A stretch of DNA of 64,000 nt, from assembly GCA_035509315.1 (NCBI GenBank), contig DATJLS010000022.1:27058-91057 (forward strand), written 5' to 3'. A program made the translations under genes and the position numbers. The notes below the pieces were generated by a model. The model was not told the DNA's origin and did no database searches. It saw only the letters and a list, made by a program, of their open reading frames with translations. This document shows, one piece after another, positions 63,101 through 64,000 of this stretch; the stretch's first letter is position 1, and the number at the start of each line of letters is the position of its first letter. Source of the stretch: JAKAWQ01 sp035509315 (GTDB lineage: Bacteria; Pseudomonadota; Alphaproteobacteria; Acetobacterales; Acetobacteraceae).

Positions 63101-63226
63101 GTCGAAATCCCCGGCTCCGCCCCGGGCGAGGTAGAGTCTGAGGTTCTCGGCATATCGTTGTGGGATGTGAAACACCGGCTTGCCGTCCTGGTCCAGCCCA
63201 CTGTCGTCGCTCGTCTGCTCCGTCAT
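60101..63226 (-). CDS. Three-domain glycan protein: TylF-type methyltransferase + GT9 + WbsX-like
   Basis: A 1,041-residue fusion. Residues 40-235 resemble TylF/MycF sugar O-methyltransferases (KGDIAEIGVYKGNTARLL, VHIDCDLHAPIRSALEYF). Residues 245-570 are a heptosyltransferase-type GT9 (GLVEHLGDIVACEPVV, AVDSGPAHLANAVGTPGVIL). Residues 580-945 are a WbsX/GH99-like domain (LLAFYLPQFHP, GFTEWNNVIAGKPLF, LWANENWSKRWDG). The end is a coiled coil with SWQVTWPLRGLKEILR. ATG 63226 begins the family sequence; GAGAG lies upstream. Confidence 0.85.
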   Translation of the reverse strand: MTEQTSDDSGLDQDGKPVFHIPQRYAENLRLYLARGGAGDFDDLAADYARDSDDLPRFYFFHLLFDQLVKDGIKGDIAEIGVYKGNTARLLAWMARHMGTTAYLFDTYAGFDPNDLIDLDSQKKISFTDSSLAAVRARVGEENVRYIEGYFPETTAQLPSGARFSLVHIDCDLHAPIRSALEYFYPRMMPGGFIVVHDYSSLHWEGAEKAVDAFLADKPEALVPLSDLCGSAVIRKSKSGPASAVATNIAIGLVEHLGDIVACEPVVRHLKEANPGATVCWVVRAPYRELLDSNPHIDAVIVVECLTEWMIIKNHHRYDQVVDLHVNYRICSCCGIPLIKNRGNPFVDGQIWLDHGNLLESFSQGAGLPKLSGQPRVYIQEADRARVDALGLPEQFCVVHRRSNDLDKDWPDERWRDLISWMILGLHLKVVEVGQGDADPEERLGPDYRSLHGQTGILETAEVIRRAALLIAVDSGPAHLANAVGTPGVILLGRYKEFRAYNPFSGFYASGAPDVRIVRNLTGPAREIEIGVVQEAIEYILCFIAERDGRAPPRAAAPSLQLPPTCRAPTAEPASSAVQDALPRLLAFYLPQFHPIAENDAAHGAGFTEWNNVIAGKPLFKGHYQPRQPGELGYYDLRSIEVMRAQVQLARTHGITGFCFYHYYFKGKRLLYRPIENFIASDIDMPFCFLWANENWSKRWDGGDQEVIITQLHSREDDLVFLRGLYPIFDDRRYVRVDGRPLLLIYKQHLFPDIAETTERWRREAERAGYPGIYLVMVDDWLPHATNPRALGFDAAYEIPSIIVPQNAEISDHARFAFTGEFDGRIIDYHKFAEFHANRPFPEYKRFKTVMAPWDNTARYQSRAMVHVNTDNDTYRLWITKAYLDTYRRYAGEERLMFLHSWNEWCEGTYIEPDGRHGRRYLEETRDGVNDAIHVIRGARKAGFDLDAASLVNRIGREREEAYRIMLKSMRTEADHAWREAGRADTARTEAQALRAELEAARCEANHWRDEFLAMRRSTSWQVTWPLRGLKEILRTARRRP

Positions 63227-63395
63227 GCACTCTCTCAGGTTTGTCTGGAGGGAGAACCGAAGGGAGAACCGATGCTTGCCTGACGGGCGGAGCCGCCCCC
63301 GCAGGTGATGACCAATCGCTCTTTCGTTCTCTGCGCTCCGCAAGCCCTCAACGGTTCCACCCTGCCGGGTCGTCGGCTAGCGGAACTGGCGCAGA

Positions 63396-63433
63396 GTGTA
63401 AATCTATAGACAATCGTGTAAATTAAGTGTAAT
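63396..63433. promoter_or_regulatory. Helically phased GTGTAAAT repeats upstream of the fusion gene
   Basis: GTGTAAAT occurs at 63396 and 63416 (20 bp apart) and GTGTAATA at 63427 (11 bp further), about two and one helical turns. The stretch is AT-rich in GC-rich surroundings and includes TATAGA. It lies about 170-200 bp upstream of the minus-strand fusion gene and is a plausible promoter and regulator-binding site. Confidence 0.45.
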
Positions 63434-63655
63434 ACACATCTCCGCCATGGGCCAGATGCTTGCCTGCCCCGATGACAACGAAAGCCATCCTCCTCGCGGC
63501 TTGCAAGCTGACATTCCCAAAATGGACTCTGGTTCCGCCGGGTTCCAGGCGACGCTAGCCGCAAACCGAGACTTCCAGCAACGGCTTTGCTGACCGATCG
63601 AGGCCCGGCGCCGCTTCTGCCGCTCGGCGACGGCCCATGGGGTTGCACCCTCAGG

Positions 63656-63923
63656 CTTGGCGCGCTCGGCGTCACGACGCTTCCCCTGGTCACCCAGGCA
63701 CTGCTGCCGCTCAAGGCGTGAACGGATCTCGCTTCCTTCCGGCCGGTGCTCGCTTCCATTCACTCAGCTCCATTTGCCGGGCGGCTTCAGGGAGCGCCTC
63801 CCCGCGCGACCCCCTCCGGAGCGAGACGATCGCGGCCTGGACCTGCGAGCAGAACCCGGAGACGGTAGCAGAGATGAGGGAAGATGAACGGCACGGTTGA
63901 TGCTGGCCGTGACGAGCCGGCCG
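63656..63923 (+). pseudogene. ptsP: Decayed copy of the ptsP 3' end
   Basis: The segment aligns with 54667-54915: CTGCTGCCGCTCAAGGCG, then GATCTCGCTTCCTTCCGGCC, then ATCGCGGCCTGGAC, and beyond the stop GCCGTGACGAGCCGGCCG. A TGA now interrupts the frame at 63719, six bases are lost there and about 15 are inserted near 63761. No 5' part is seen. It is a remnant copy, not a working gene. Confidence 0.82.
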
Positions 63924-64000
63924 AGAAGGTTGGCAAGATGCGGGAATTTAGGCTAAATACCCGTGAGCCATGCTTGGTCTGCGGCTCGCGCTTGACAGCT

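Larger units (their letters stand above)
54898..63923. mobile_element. Glycan gene island bracketed by ptsP 3' sequence
   Basis: The ptsP 3' end (about 54667-54915) and a decayed same-strand copy (63656-63923) bracket five glycan-related genes and spacers. Composition within is more variable than in flanks, with AT-rich gaps at 56780-56860 and 63395-63440. The pattern suggests insertion beside, or recombination through, ptsP. No integrase or transposase is visible. Confidence 0.4.

Noticed and set aside
63306..63340. Possible fourth copy of the dispersed repeat (GTGATGACC)
   Set aside because: Only nine bases match; the following sequence does not follow the repeat consensus.
1..64000. CRISPR arrays, rRNA or tRNA genes
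   Set aside because: No evenly spaced identical repeats and no cloverleaf-like or rRNA-like segments were seen.

Overview
This is a GC-rich alphaproteobacterial chromosome segment, most likely from the Rhodospirillales/Acetobacteraceae. That placement is inferred from the three-part proton-translocating transhydrogenase (pntAA-pntAB-pntB), GapR, a DUF4167 gene next to prmC, FixJ/FixK-type regulators and PtsP. No rRNA gene, tRNA gene or CRISPR array was seen.

Layout: (1) 1-9,689, chromosomal genes: an EndoQ-UvrD fusion, DUF4167, prmC, a patatin phospholipase, a DoxX/NDH-2 fusion and the fixJ/fixK pair. (2) About 9,708-39,887, a prophage-like element. It has a LexA/CI-type repressor diverging from small regulators, then terminase, portal, XkdF-like protease, capsid, connectors, contractile sheath and tube, a lysis cassette, GpE-type tail-assembly chaperone, tape measure, P2-like baseplate and fibres, then an AT-rich cargo segment and decayed gene fragments. 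No integrase, transposase, excisionase or replication gene is visible, so a PBSX-like domesticated particle is worth considering. (3) 39,955-54,879, chromosomal genes: a class V aminotransferase, pntB/pntAB/pntAA, an ABC1 kinase, pepF, an acyl-CoA ligase, gapR, marC, ppa, a malate/lactate dehydrogenase and ptsP. (4) About 54,900-63,920, a surface-glycan island with a polytopic membrane protein, two methyltransferases and a 1,041-residue methyltransferase/glycosyltransferase/WbsX fusion. Its far side carries a decayed copy of the ptsP 3' end, so the island is bracketed by direct copies of ptsP sequence.

How the genes fit together: the fixJ/fixK pair sits beside an alternative NADH dehydrogenase, which suggests oxygen- or redox-responsive respiration control. 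The prophage genes run as one long rightward, mostly overlapping operon from a likely SOS-controlled switch. A module of about 55 residues recurs in four of its structural proteins. The glycan genes share N-terminal and C-terminal tags across otherwise unrelated enzymes. A dispersed 80-100 bp repeat occurs three times, once inside the prophage.

All calls come from reading the sequence. Family names are by recognition of motifs and gene order, without database searches.
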